DNA of 64,000 nucleotides, from NCBI RefSeq assembly GCF_037645805.1, contig NZ_JBBEXE010000010.1:62001-126000 (forward strand). The letters are read 5' to 3'. Below are positions 55,649 to 63,459 of the stretch, piece by piece. The position numbers and the translations under genes were made by a program. The notes beneath the pieces are model-generated. The model did not search any database, was not told the DNA's origin, and was given only the letters and a program-made list of their open reading frames with translations. The stretch's first letter is position 1, and each line of letters opens with the position of its first letter. The DNA is from Leptobacterium_A meishanense (GTDB lineage: Bacteria > Bacteroidota > Bacteroidia > Flavobacteriales > Flavobacteriaceae).

Positions 55649-56953
55649 TTATTTTTTCCTGAAATATATCTGGATGGGAACACCATGAAAATCAAAATGC
55701 TTTCGCAGGTTGTTTTCCAAAAACCGTTTATAGGGCTCTTTTATGTATTGGGGTAAGTTGGCAAAAAAAGCAAACTGTGGACTTGGAGTAGGTAACTGTG
55801 TGCAAAATTTTATTTTAATGTGCTTTCCTTTATTTGATGGTGGAGGTGTTTTTTCTATAATTGGAAGCATAAGGTCATTTAGTTTTCGGGTAGGGATGCG
55901 TATTGAACGATTTTTATAAACGTTTACTGCTGTTTCGATAGCCTTAAAAATTCGCTGTTTAGTATGTGCTGAGATAAAAACAATAGGAACGTCTGTAAAC
56001 GGTTCAATTTGTTTTCGGACGTATTTTTCAAAATCACGCGTACTATGTGTTTCTTTTGCTACTAAATCCCATTTATTTACCAGAATAACAATTCCCTTTT
56101 TATTGCGTTCTGCTAACCAAAAAATATTCGAATCCTGCCCTTCAAACCCTCTTGTAGCATCAATTACTAAAAGGCATACATCACTGTGTTCAATTGCTCT
56201 TACTGAACGCATTACCGAGTAAAATTCAATATCTTCTTTTACCTTGGCTTTTCTCCGTATCCCTGCAGTATCTACTAAATTAAATTCAAATCCGAATCTA
56301 TTGTATTTTGTATCAATGCTATCACGTGTAGTCCCTGCAATATCTGTAACAATGTAGCGTTCTTCTCCTAAAAGTGCGTTAATAAAAGAAGACTTTCCGG
56401 CATTAGGCCTTCCTACTACAGCAAACCTAGGAAGGGCATCGGTTATTTCCTCTTCTTTTTCAGGTAAGACAGTCACCAATGCATCCAATAAGTCACCAGT
56501 CCCACTTCCGTTAATGCTTGATATGGTATAATAATCACCCAGTCCTAACGCATAGAACTCAGTAGCATCTGCCTCTCGTTTTGAGTTGTCCACTTTGTTG
56601 ATGACCAATAAAACAGGCTTTCCTGATTGCCGTAACAATCGTGCAACGTCTTCATCCATACTGGTAATACCAGCCTCTACATCTACTACAAAAAGAATCA
56701 CATCGGCCTCGTCTATAGCCAGTTGTACTTGTTTGTCAATCTCTTTTTGAAATGTATCGTCACTTCCCTGTACATAACCTCCGGTATCAATAAGTGAAAA
56801 CTCCCTGCCATTCCAATCACTTTTTCCATAATGGCGATCGCGCGTAACACCACTTGTAGCATCTACAATAGCCTCTCTTCGCTTTATCAATCGGTTAAAA
56901 AGCGTCGATTTACCTACATTAGGCCTTCCTACAATGGCTACAATAGTACTCAT
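55649..56953 (-). CDS. der: GTPase Der (EngA)
   Basis: 434 residues from ATG 56953 (MSTIVAIVGRPNVGKST); a longer frame adds seven unlikely residues and spans the promoter side. Two GTPase domains (GRPNVGKS at about 10-17 and GRPNAGKS in the second) with DTGG and DTAG switch motifs and NKVD/NKWD, then a KH-like domain. Der acts in assembly of the 50S ribosomal subunit. Confidence 0.98.
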   Translation of the reverse strand: MSTIVAIVGRPNVGKSTLFNRLIKRREAIVDATSGVTRDRHYGKSDWNGREFSLIDTGGYVQGSDDTFQKEIDKQVQLAIDEADVILFVVDVEAGITSMDEDVARLLRQSGKPVLLVINKVDNSKREADATEFYALGLGDYYTISSINGSGTGDLLDALVTVLPEKEEEITDALPRFAVVGRPNAGKSSFINALLGEERYIVTDIAGTTRDSIDTKYNRFGFEFNLVDTAGIRRKAKVKEDIEFYSVMRSVRAIEHSDVCLLVIDATRGFEGQDSNIFWLAERNKKGIVILVNKWDLVAKETHSTRDFEKYVRKQIEPFTDVPIVFISAHTKQRIFKAIETAVNVYKNRSIRIPTRKLNDLMLPIIEKTPPPSNKGKHIKIKFCTQLPTPSPQFAFFANLPQYIKEPYKRFLENNLRKHFDFHGVPIQIYFRKK

Positions 56954-56971
56954 GTGTTTTCTTTTGTGGGG

Positions 56972-56979
56972 CAAAGGTA
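56972..56979 (-). promoter_or_regulatory. Candidate -7 box of der
   Basis: Minus-strand TACCTTTG, perfect TAnnTTTG, 18 nt from the der ATG. A convincing -33 is not present. Confidence 0.5.
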
Positions 56980-57118
56980 GTATTTCACAATAATAAAAAC
57001 CCTTTTCATGGTTATTTTTGAATAATTTGGTTTAAGTAGAACGAGATAAGTGTTAGCTGCTATTTTCATGAAAATATTTTGATTAAATTTAGGGCATAAC
57101 ATTTTATAGGATGTTGCA

Positions 57119-57277
57119 ATGAGTATATGGCGTGTTTTGTTAGCAATTATTTTCCCTCCACTTTCTGTAATTGATAGGGGGTGTGGTTCTATTGTTATTG
57201 TTTTTTTGCTATGGATATTTGGCTGGGTCCCCGGTGTTATTGCAGCATTAATTATTCTCAATAATCCCAATAAATAG
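57119..57277 (+). CDS. YqaE/Pmp3-family small membrane protein
   Basis: 52 residues, two membrane helices: IWRVLLAIIFPPLSVI and GSIVIVFLLWIFGWVPGVI. The IIFPPLSV and LGW(V/I)PGxIHA-like blocks are the Pmp3/YqaE signature, although the usual His after GxI is Ala here (GVIAAL). Family members limit cation leak through membrane potential control. It lies 6 nt before the lipoprotein gene. Confidence 0.88.
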   Translation: MSIWRVLLAIIFPPLSVIDRGCGSIVIVFLLWIFGWVPGVIAALIILNNPNK

Positions 57278-57283
57278 CATGAA

Positions 57284-57736
57284 ATGAAAAAGACAATTCT
57301 AAAATCCGCTATATTACTATTAGCTATTATTGCTTTGGCAAGTTGTCAGATACGCGAAGAGATAACTTTTAATGAAAATGGAAATGGTATCTATGCCATT
57401 ACCATCGATATGTCTGAATTAATGGATATGAGTATGGGAAGTGAAGACATGGGTAGTATAGAGCAGACAGATACTGTGTTTGATTTTTCTAAGATTGTAG
57501 CACAACGAAGAGACAGCATTGCCAAACTGTCTAAAAAAGAACAAGAGGTCTACAATGCATTAAAATTGATGAGTGTGAGCATGCGGACAGATACCATAGC
57601 TAAGAAAATGGAGATGGCTGTTCAGTATAATTTTAAAGATGTATCGGATGTAAAAGCGTTTGCAGAGATGTTGAATGATGTACAGTTAAGAGAACTGAAT
57701 GTGGTAGAAGATTTTATAGGAAATAATACAGTATGA
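57284..57736 (+). CDS. Lipoprotein, N-terminal half of a split gene
   Basis: 150 residues. Lipobox LALASC (Cys near 20), then IREEITFNENGNGIYAITID, a beta-hairpin start, followed by a long helical/acidic stretch. In flavobacteria this lipoprotein usually runs about 250 residues in one frame; here it stops at 57734-57736 with an ATGA overlap to the next frame (minus-one shift). Either translational coupling, programmed shifting or a recent frameshift would explain it. Role unknown. Confidence 0.7.
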   Translation: MKKTILKSAILLLAIIALASCQIREEITFNENGNGIYAITIDMSELMDMSMGSEDMGSIEQTDTVFDFSKIVAQRRDSIAKLSKKEQEVYNALKLMSVSMRTDTIAKKMEMAVQYNFKDVSDVKAFAEMLNDVQLRELNVVEDFIGNNTV

Positions 57737-58080
57737 ATGAAAAAGATACTTCTGAAGAAGAAAACAAAGAATTTAAAGCCTTTGAAATGGCAGCATCTTT
57801 CCATACCAGTTTCTCTCGAAGGGGATTTAAAAGGGTTATAACTGAGGAAGCAGAGGCAAAAGCTATAAAAGAGAGGGGTACTACTATGACAGCAGATAAT
57901 GCTTTTGCCAATATGATTACTTTTAAACAGGTATATAGATTTCCGTATAGGGTTAAAGAAGTAAAAGGAAAAAATGCTTTAATTATGCCTGATTTTAAAG
58001 GAGTAGAGGTAGAGGCAAATATGTTTCAGATGAATAGCGATCCGCATTTCTTTGACGTGGAAGTAGTGTTTGAACAATAA
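57733..58080 (+). CDS. Lipoprotein, C-terminal half (in the minus-one frame)
   Basis: 115 residues with no signal peptide of its own. An early GFKRVITEEAEAKAIKERGT region leads into FKQVYRFPYRVKEVKGKNAL and a final strand ending VEVVFEQ, which match the C-terminal half of the same flavobacterial lipoprotein family. Its ATG lies inside the previous stop (ATGA). Without a signal peptide it would be misplaced if made alone, which argues that it belongs to the upstream half. lipB follows 17 nt on. Confidence 0.6.
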   Translation: MNEKDTSEEENKEFKAFEMAASFHTSFSRRGFKRVITEEAEAKAIKERGTTMTADNAFANMITFKQVYRFPYRVKEVKGKNALIMPDFKGVEVEANMFQMNSDPHFFDVEVVFEQ

Positions 58081-58097
58081 GCGATTCTTAGGAAGTC

Positions 58098-58814
58098 ATG
58101 AATAAAGAAGTACAGGTAGAGGATATTGGCTATGTAGATTATAAGGAAGCTTGGGATTACCAGGAACAGTTATTCAAGGGTATTCTTGATGCAAAGGTGA
58201 AAAACCGACGGGAAGGTATAGAATTACCAACAAGCAACTATTTCTTATTTGTAGAACATCCACACGTATATACACTAGGGAAAAGTGGCGACATCGAAAA
58301 TTTGCTACTGAATGAACAACAACTTGCGGAAAAAGGAGCTACTTTTTATAAGATAAACCGAGGGGGCGATATTACTTATCATGGCCCAGGACAAATTGTG
58401 GGCTACCCGATTTTGGACTTAGACAATTTTTTTACCGATATTCATAAATACCTTCGATTTTTGGAAGAAGTGATTATTTTAACCTTGGCAGAATATGGTT
58501 TAAAAGCCACCCGGAGTAATGGAGAAACGGGTGTGTGGTTGGATGTAGATACTCCATTTGCCAGAAAGATATGCGCTATGGGAGTACGTGCTTCCCGTTG
58601 GGTAACGATGCATGGCTTTGCATTAAACGTAAATGCCAATTTGGGTTATTTTGACAACATTATTCCTTGTGGGATACGTGGCAAGGCAGTTACCTCTTTG
58701 AACGTAGAACTAGGGATAAAAGAAGTTGCTATGGAAGAAGTAAAAGAAAAAATCCTGAAACATTTTTCAGTTCTTTTTGAAGCAGTTCTTAAAAAGGAAA
58801 AATCCCAAACATAA
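58098..58814 (+). CDS. lipB: Octanoyltransferase
   Basis: 238 residues. Family blocks are FVEHPHVYTLGKSG, INRGGDITYHGPGQIVGYPI and the catalytic pair Cys191 in IIPCGIRGKAVTSL and Lys157 in ARKICAMGVRAS. It moves the octanoyl group from ACP to lipoyl domains; LipA then inserts sulfur. It ends a plus-strand unit starting with YqaE and converges with a small lipoprotein gene (12 nt gap). Confidence 0.96.
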   Translation: MNKEVQVEDIGYVDYKEAWDYQEQLFKGILDAKVKNRREGIELPTSNYFLFVEHPHVYTLGKSGDIENLLLNEQQLAEKGATFYKINRGGDITYHGPGQIVGYPILDLDNFFTDIHKYLRFLEEVIILTLAEYGLKATRSNGETGVWLDVDTPFARKICAMGVRASRWVTMHGFALNVNANLGYFDNIIPCGIRGKAVTSLNVELGIKEVAMEEVKEKILKHFSVLFEAVLKKEKSQT

Positions 58815-58826
58815 TTTTGTTGCTTC

Positions 58827-59165
58827 TCAATCTTCTTTTATGGTTATTTTTTGAATGATTATCGGAACACAGCTTCCCTTTGTAATTTCATCATAATTAA
58901 TAAGGAACGTGCTTTCTGACGCATTTAGCATATCAATTTCAAAATTTCCGGAAATGGTATTAAGCTCGGAAGCAGGCAGTGATATTTGTTCATTTCCTTC
59001 TACCATTTGAAAGGTGACAGAGGACAATGTGTTATTGGCCATCTCTGTTTTAAAAACTCTGTAGAGTGCTTCTAAGTTGACATATTCACATTTCCCTCCT
59101 GTTTTTTGATTGCAGCTTGTAAGAACAAGAAATGCAAGTGTTAAATAAGTAGTAATGATTTTCAT
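58827..59165 (-). CDS. Small lipoprotein, hypothetical
   Basis: 112 residues; signal peptide with lipobox VLTSC (Cys near 18). The mature domain has TGGKCEYVNLEALYRV, then alternating strands (SSVTFQMVEGN, ISGNFEIDM, STFLINYDEI) ending in a PIIIQKITIKED strand: an eight-strand sandwich or lipocalin-like fold. A second Cys pair (near 26 and 100) could form a disulfide. Not recognised. Upstream 59166-59293 is empty on this strand. Confidence 0.7.
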   Translation of the reverse strand: MKIITTYLTLAFLVLTSCNQKTGGKCEYVNLEALYRVFKTEMANNTLSSVTFQMVEGNEQISLPASELNTISGNFEIDMLNASESTFLINYDEITKGSCVPIIIQKITIKED

Positions 59166-59293
59166 ACTATTTTAAGTTAATAAGCTTATTTATATTGTGC
59201 CATTCAAAATCAATGTTGTTTTAATTGAGATAGCAACGGATCCGGATATCAGAGATGATATTAACTAAGTTAGAAACACACTAAAATCCTTAA

Positions 59294-60385
59294 TTAATAA
59301 TCCTTCAAAAAATGAACTTTATAACGAAAGAATCTGATTAAAAGAATAATTAAAATAAAAATAACTAAAAAATATATTTCATAAGTTATTCTTTGACCAT
59401 AAAAGAATGAAATAATAATGAAAAGACAATTTAAAATTATTAAAAATTTTAAGAAAAAGCTTTTTAGCAAATTATAGTTAAGAAAAATTAAAAAATATAA
59501 TGGATTTGCCCACAAAATATTCAAGTTGCCTTTACTGTATGAATGATTTGTGAAAAACCATAAAAAAATTAGGCTAATGCCTATAGAAGATATAAGTATA
59601 AAGAACGGAATATCAAAGATGTTATTTTTAAGTTTTATAACATTTCCAAACATTAGGCGTAAAATGATAAGTAATATAATTACAGCTGCAGGGGAGAATA
59701 AATAGTTTTTTTTTTCTTTTATCTTAAAGGATATTTTATGATCTCTTATTTTTGAATTATTTAAAAGTTTATTGAAGTCAAGAGGAAGGAAAATTCGTTC
59801 ACGAAAACTTAATTTTCTATCTGAAGGTTTTCCTAATAAAATATTTAAAGTAATTCTAAGCCATTTATGATGATTAAGATTCTTGTTTAACCCTTCTCTA
59901 TAGGTTTCGGAAATGTTCTTGTTTTTGAACATTATGCTATCAAGCTCAAAAAGTTTTACAAGTTTAGTAGTGCAATTGTTGTCAAAATAGTTATAGGAAT
60001 ATTTTTTTTTAGTCAAATCAGCGTTTATCTCATTGATTATTTTTAGCTTATTATCTTTACTCAGATTGATTTTATCTTCACTGACGGATCTATCTTCTAA
60101 ATAATAAAATTCAAAAAATTTTTTTGTGTTTGTCAAACCAACTTCATACTCTAAATTTCCATAGAGAAAATTTTTAATAAAGTTTTTTTCTTCGAAAGAA
60201 AAGATTCCATAATTTACAACAATATCATTATCATGATTTTTTAACCTTAAAGCCGAATGTCCAAATAAACTGTAAAGGTCACTTCCTGGTTCACAAGTCA
60301 GAATACTAAACTCATATTCGTCTTTGTTTTGAGATTGGCTATATGCTGATAGTGAAATTAAAAATAATGCAATAAAATATTTCAT
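59294..60385 (-). CDS. DUF4105 membrane protein (Lnb-like lipoprotein N-acyltransferase family)
   Basis: 363 residues, A+T-rich codon use. Signal peptide (about 1-19). The DUF4105 domain (about 22-215) shows the conserved H43 in YSLFGHSALRL and C138 in YNYFDNNCTTKLV, the Cys/His pair of a papain-like acyltransferase fold. Five membrane helices follow (about 230-360). The Bacteroides relative Lnb N-acylates lipoproteins at the outer face of the inner membrane. It may be this organism's Lnb or a paralogue working on another product; its neighbour is a tiny leader-type peptide gene 79 nt upstream. Confidence 0.85.
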   Translation of the reverse strand: MKYFIALFLISLSAYSQSQNKDEYEFSILTCEPGSDLYSLFGHSALRLKNHDNDIVVNYGIFSFEEKNFIKNFLYGNLEYEVGLTNTKKFFEFYYLEDRSVSEDKINLSKDNKLKIINEINADLTKKKYSYNYFDNNCTTKLVKLFELDSIMFKNKNISETYREGLNKNLNHHKWLRITLNILLGKPSDRKLSFRERIFLPLDFNKLLNNSKIRDHKISFKIKEKKNYLFSPAAVIILLIILRLMFGNVIKLKNNIFDIPFFILISSIGISLIFLWFFTNHSYSKGNLNILWANPLYFLIFLNYNLLKSFFLKFLIILNCLFIIISFFYGQRITYEIYFLVIFILIILLIRFFRYKVHFLKDY

Positions 60386-60409
60386 CTATAAGTTTGTGTT
60401 GAGATGATA

Positions 60410-60450
60410 AAAATAATAAATGGTAGAATTTTTCTACCATTTATTATTTT
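60410..60450 (-). terminator. Perfect 19-bp hairpin between the peptide gene and the DUF4105 gene
   Basis: 60410-60428 pairs perfectly with 60432-60450 (3-nt loop). On the minus strand it lies 14 nt after the peptide stop and is followed by a U-rich stretch, so it should terminate or attenuate transcription into the DUF4105 gene. Few other hairpins in the window are this long. Confidence 0.75.
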
Positions 60451-60464
60451 ATGGATTATGAATA

Positions 60465-60665
60465 TCAAAAACAATTTTCATGCCTCCATTGGAGAGTATT
60501 AGTAGCACATCCAATGATTAATTCTCCACTATAAACATTAATGCAAGAAATTGCAATTTTTCCAGTCTCTCCGCAACTGCCTTTACCATTAATAGATTTC
60601 AACTCTTTACGTGTTAGAATTTTAGCAGAATTTAAATTAAATCTTTTTAAAATTTTGTTTTCCAT
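60465..60665 (-). CDS. Small peptide precursor with double-glycine-like leader (bacteriocin/RiPP type)
   Basis: 66 residues. The N-terminal 29 (ILTRKELKSINGKG) match the leader pattern of Bacteroidota peptide precursors (L-[ST]-x-x-E-L-K-x-I-x-GG), except that the final GG is G27-K-G29. The core (30-66) has four cysteines, C31, C41, C53 and C65, and Ser/Thr residues nearby, suited to disulfides or modification. No peptidase-containing ABC exporter, radical SAM or lanthipeptide synthetase is in the window. The gene has its own promoter and is transcribed toward the DUF4105 gene. It is either an orphan bacteriocin or a small secreted signal. Confidence 0.7.
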   Translation of the reverse strand: MENKILKRFNLNSAKILTRKELKSINGKGSCGETGKIAISCINVYSGELIIGCATNTLQWRHENCF

Positions 60666-60762
60666 TTTTTTCTTTTTTAGAATTAGAAATTACCTGGTCG
60701 TTTAAGGATACCCAAGACTCATATCCATTTAATAAATAATTTTTAGAGGTTAGTTTTTTGTT

Positions 60763-60770
60763 CAAAAATA
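60763..60770 (-). promoter_or_regulatory. Candidate -7 box of the peptide precursor gene
   Basis: Minus-strand TATTTTTG (perfect TAnnTTTG), 98 nt upstream of the peptide start. The -33 side is a run of A/T without TTG. The 279-nt gap 60666-60944 is very A+T-rich and holds no gene. Confidence 0.4.
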
Positions 60771-60944
60771 AAGTTTAAACTTATTAAAAATATTTTTATT
60801 TACATATAAAGATCGTAAAAAAAATCTAAAAACGTAATATATATCATCTTATAAAATAAGATTTAACTTTCACTTTATAATGAAATCATCATTTTAAATG
60901 TTTTATCATGGTAACAATTTACTAGAAAAAGAAATTTTGAAAAT

Positions 60945-63428
60945 TTAATTAATCCGGTACACCAAAATAGTATCTTTCTCCCCTTGAACAACAAACTCTA
61001 TTTTTTTATCATTGTCCATGTCTGTCATATCAATAAGGCCGGTTCCGTATACAGGGAAATTCGGGAGCAGCTTTCCGCTACTATCAAAGATACGTACTTG
61101 ATTAGCCTGTATGTCTGTTAGCGCCACATAAATTTTATCATATAGGTAAAAGATAGAAGGAGGGGTGTATACCCCGAAATCTAATTCAATACTTTTATCT
61201 TTTATGGTCAAAATATTATCAGAGAGCGTGACTAATGTTCGGCTAGTAGCAGCTATTTTATGGTTAGCAGCCAGCTTCATATCTATTTTAGAAATATTTC
61301 CATTACGGTTTATCTGAATTCTTTTCCCGGTTTTGTTTGTAGTCATAAACGTATTTTGGTAAAAAAACACTTCATTTTCAGAAAAATCAAAAGTTTCGTT
61401 TACTTTCACGCGTGTATTACCCCTTCGGTCAAGAATGTTTAGCGTTCCATTGTTTTCTGCTATAACCAAATAATCCTTATTTCCGACCCTAAAATGCTGG
61501 GGTGTTCCCACAATAACCCCTTTAGTTTTTGTAAACGTAAACCCAGGGATAATTTTTCCATTCCGATCATACATTTTCACCCCTTTGCTAACTCCAAATA
61601 CGAAACGATAGTTTTTGTTTTTATCATAATCAAATACGGCCAGTGGCGAACTGATAGTCTGCTGAAATTTTAAAGGAAAAGGAGCAACTTCATTCCCATT
61701 TCGGTCTAGAATTTGGAATTCGTCATCCGTAACAAAAGCCAATTGTAATCGACTGTTCCTATATAGGTCCACCTGATGTATTTTCCCTTTTACAGGGCTG
61801 TTCAGTTTCTTTTTCCATAACACTTTCCCTTCATTTGAGATGAGATATAAATTATTTTCGATGTCCTGGACAGCTATTTCCTTTTTCCGTGTTCTATGAT
61901 TGGTAACAAATTGTGGTTTTCCTGAAATAGCGGCATCTAATTTTATATTTAAAAGCTGGTATACCATCCCCGGACTATCCTTCTCTTTAATGTTTTTTAC
62001 AATCACATTTGTATGTAGAAAATGCTTGTCGGCCACAAACTGGATAACTATATGGGGATAACTTTCCAAATTTAATTTCGTGATGTCTTTGGAATATGCA
62101 TCAGTAATGTTTTTTGAGATAAATTCTTTAAAATTAGGATTGTTGCCAACAATCAAAATAGAGGCTTTATCATTTATTGAAAGCATCATTTCATTATAAG
62201 AAGGAATAGTTGCTATGGTAGATTGATTTTGATGGTTTGCAATAATATTATGAAGTGGCGTAATAGTATCAGCAAAAACAATAAAATTATCGATAACCAC
62301 ATAAAACTTGGAAACAATGTTTTCAATGAGTGGTGAAAATGTATCGACTAAAAGAGTGGTGTTGCTAAATTCATAAATAGGAACACCTCTATGCTCATCA
62401 GCCAATACAAGCTCTTTGTCTATAGCAGCTTTTATAGCTTCAGGATCTGTATAATGTACCGCAATCACTGTATTACCGTCATTATAAATGAGCCCCATTT
62501 CATCGGAAAAATCAAAAAAGGTATTCAGTTTTCGAGGAGCTTTTAACCGTTCTTGATATGTGATAATGTTTTGCTGTAATGTTTCCCAATCACTATACGT
62601 ATATGAGATAAAACCATCTGCTGTGATGGGAGTAATGCTAGCCAGTAAGTTTTTTTGAGGGAGTGTCCCATAAAACAGAGGTGCAATTTTTGAGGTAGAA
62701 TCTTTGGAAAACGACACACCGTTAAACGATAATGCATTGTGGTCAATAGTGGCATCCAAAGCGACCCAATCAGCAAACTTTTTAATACCGGCATTTTTCT
62801 TTTTGGGAAAATAATCGTCCAACAAAGAAAGTGTTTTTGTGAGTCTAAGAATAACAGAAGCCGGTTTATTGCTATTTGTGGTATTATATATTTTTTGTAA
62901 ATCTTCATTTACCCGAAAGCGGTTAGATCGTGATTGCCGAATAATATTTTCAATAATTAACTGAGAAGAGGAACATACAATGACGCCATCTAAGGAAACA
63001 CTATACAAAATCTTGTTGTCTATTTCTGTTTTGGTAACTGAGGCAGTTTCATATAAAAAAGAAGACTTGGAAATATCATTTATAGAATCCAAATCAAATA
63101 AAGAAGCTTCTTCCTTGGCAACCAAAGTATATTCATAAACATCTTTTCCAACTTCATTAAAAGACAATAATAGCTCATCTTCAGTCTCAATATATTTAAA
63201 CAAGCCTAAAAATTCGTTAAACTCTTTATATAATTTTGTTTCTGAGGTCAATTGAAGAAACGCATTGTTCTTTAGCTCATTTCTAAAAGTTTGTAAATCA
63301 TTTATCTTTATAATGGCCATAGCGTCTTGAGGCAGGTAATTAAGAAGAGAAGAAGATGATCTATCAGTTGTTTGACATGAAACTATTACAAGAGAGGCAG
63401 TTATTAAAATGCATAGAAGGGTCTTCAT
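60945..63428 (-). CDS. Large lipoprotein: DUF3352-like region plus C-terminal propeller-like repeats
   Basis: 827 residues from ATG 63428 (a GTG two codons up is possible). Lipobox IVSC (C18). The first part (about 30-520) has the N-terminal LLNYLPQDAMAIIKINDL, a DUF3352-like start. From about 530 on, short strands with D-R-N-G turns recur: ILDRNGNEVAPFPLKF, MYDRNGKIIPGFTF, ILDRRGNTRVKV, QINRNGNISKID and IFDSSGKLLPNFPVYG. This is the pattern of a beta-propeller resembling PQQ/FG-GAP repeats. Surface-facing. Its gene lies 31 nt after the rnhB stop on the same strand. Function unknown. Confidence 0.75.
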   Translation of the reverse strand: MKTLLCILITASLVIVSCQTTDRSSSSLLNYLPQDAMAIIKINDLQTFRNELKNNAFLQLTSETKLYKEFNEFLGLFKYIETEDELLLSFNEVGKDVYEYTLVAKEEASLFDLDSINDISKSSFLYETASVTKTEIDNKILYSVSLDGVIVCSSSQLIIENIIRQSRSNRFRVNEDLQKIYNTTNSNKPASVILRLTKTLSLLDDYFPKKKNAGIKKFADWVALDATIDHNALSFNGVSFSKDSTSKIAPLFYGTLPQKNLLASITPITADGFISYTYSDWETLQQNIITYQERLKAPRKLNTFFDFSDEMGLIYNDGNTVIAVHYTDPEAIKAAIDKELVLADEHRGVPIYEFSNTTLLVDTFSPLIENIVSKFYVVIDNFIVFADTITPLHNIIANHQNQSTIATIPSYNEMMLSINDKASILIVGNNPNFKEFISKNITDAYSKDITKLNLESYPHIVIQFVADKHFLHTNVIVKNIKEKDSPGMVYQLLNIKLDAAISGKPQFVTNHRTRKKEIAVQDIENNLYLISNEGKVLWKKKLNSPVKGKIHQVDLYRNSRLQLAFVTDDEFQILDRNGNEVAPFPLKFQQTISSPLAVFDYDKNKNYRFVFGVSKGVKMYDRNGKIIPGFTFTKTKGVIVGTPQHFRVGNKDYLVIAENNGTLNILDRRGNTRVKVNETFDFSENEVFFYQNTFMTTNKTGKRIQINRNGNISKIDMKLAANHKIAATSRTLVTLSDNILTIKDKSIELDFGVYTPPSIFYLYDKIYVALTDIQANQVRIFDSSGKLLPNFPVYGTGLIDMTDMDNDKKIEFVVQGEKDTILVYRIN

Positions 63429-63459
63429 GTACACGATGTTTGTTACAAAAATAATAAAC

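Noticed and set aside
56950..57270. 106-codon minus-strand frame upstream of der
   Set aside because: It is the shadow of the YqaE gene and of the der promoter; the translation has no signal or motif.
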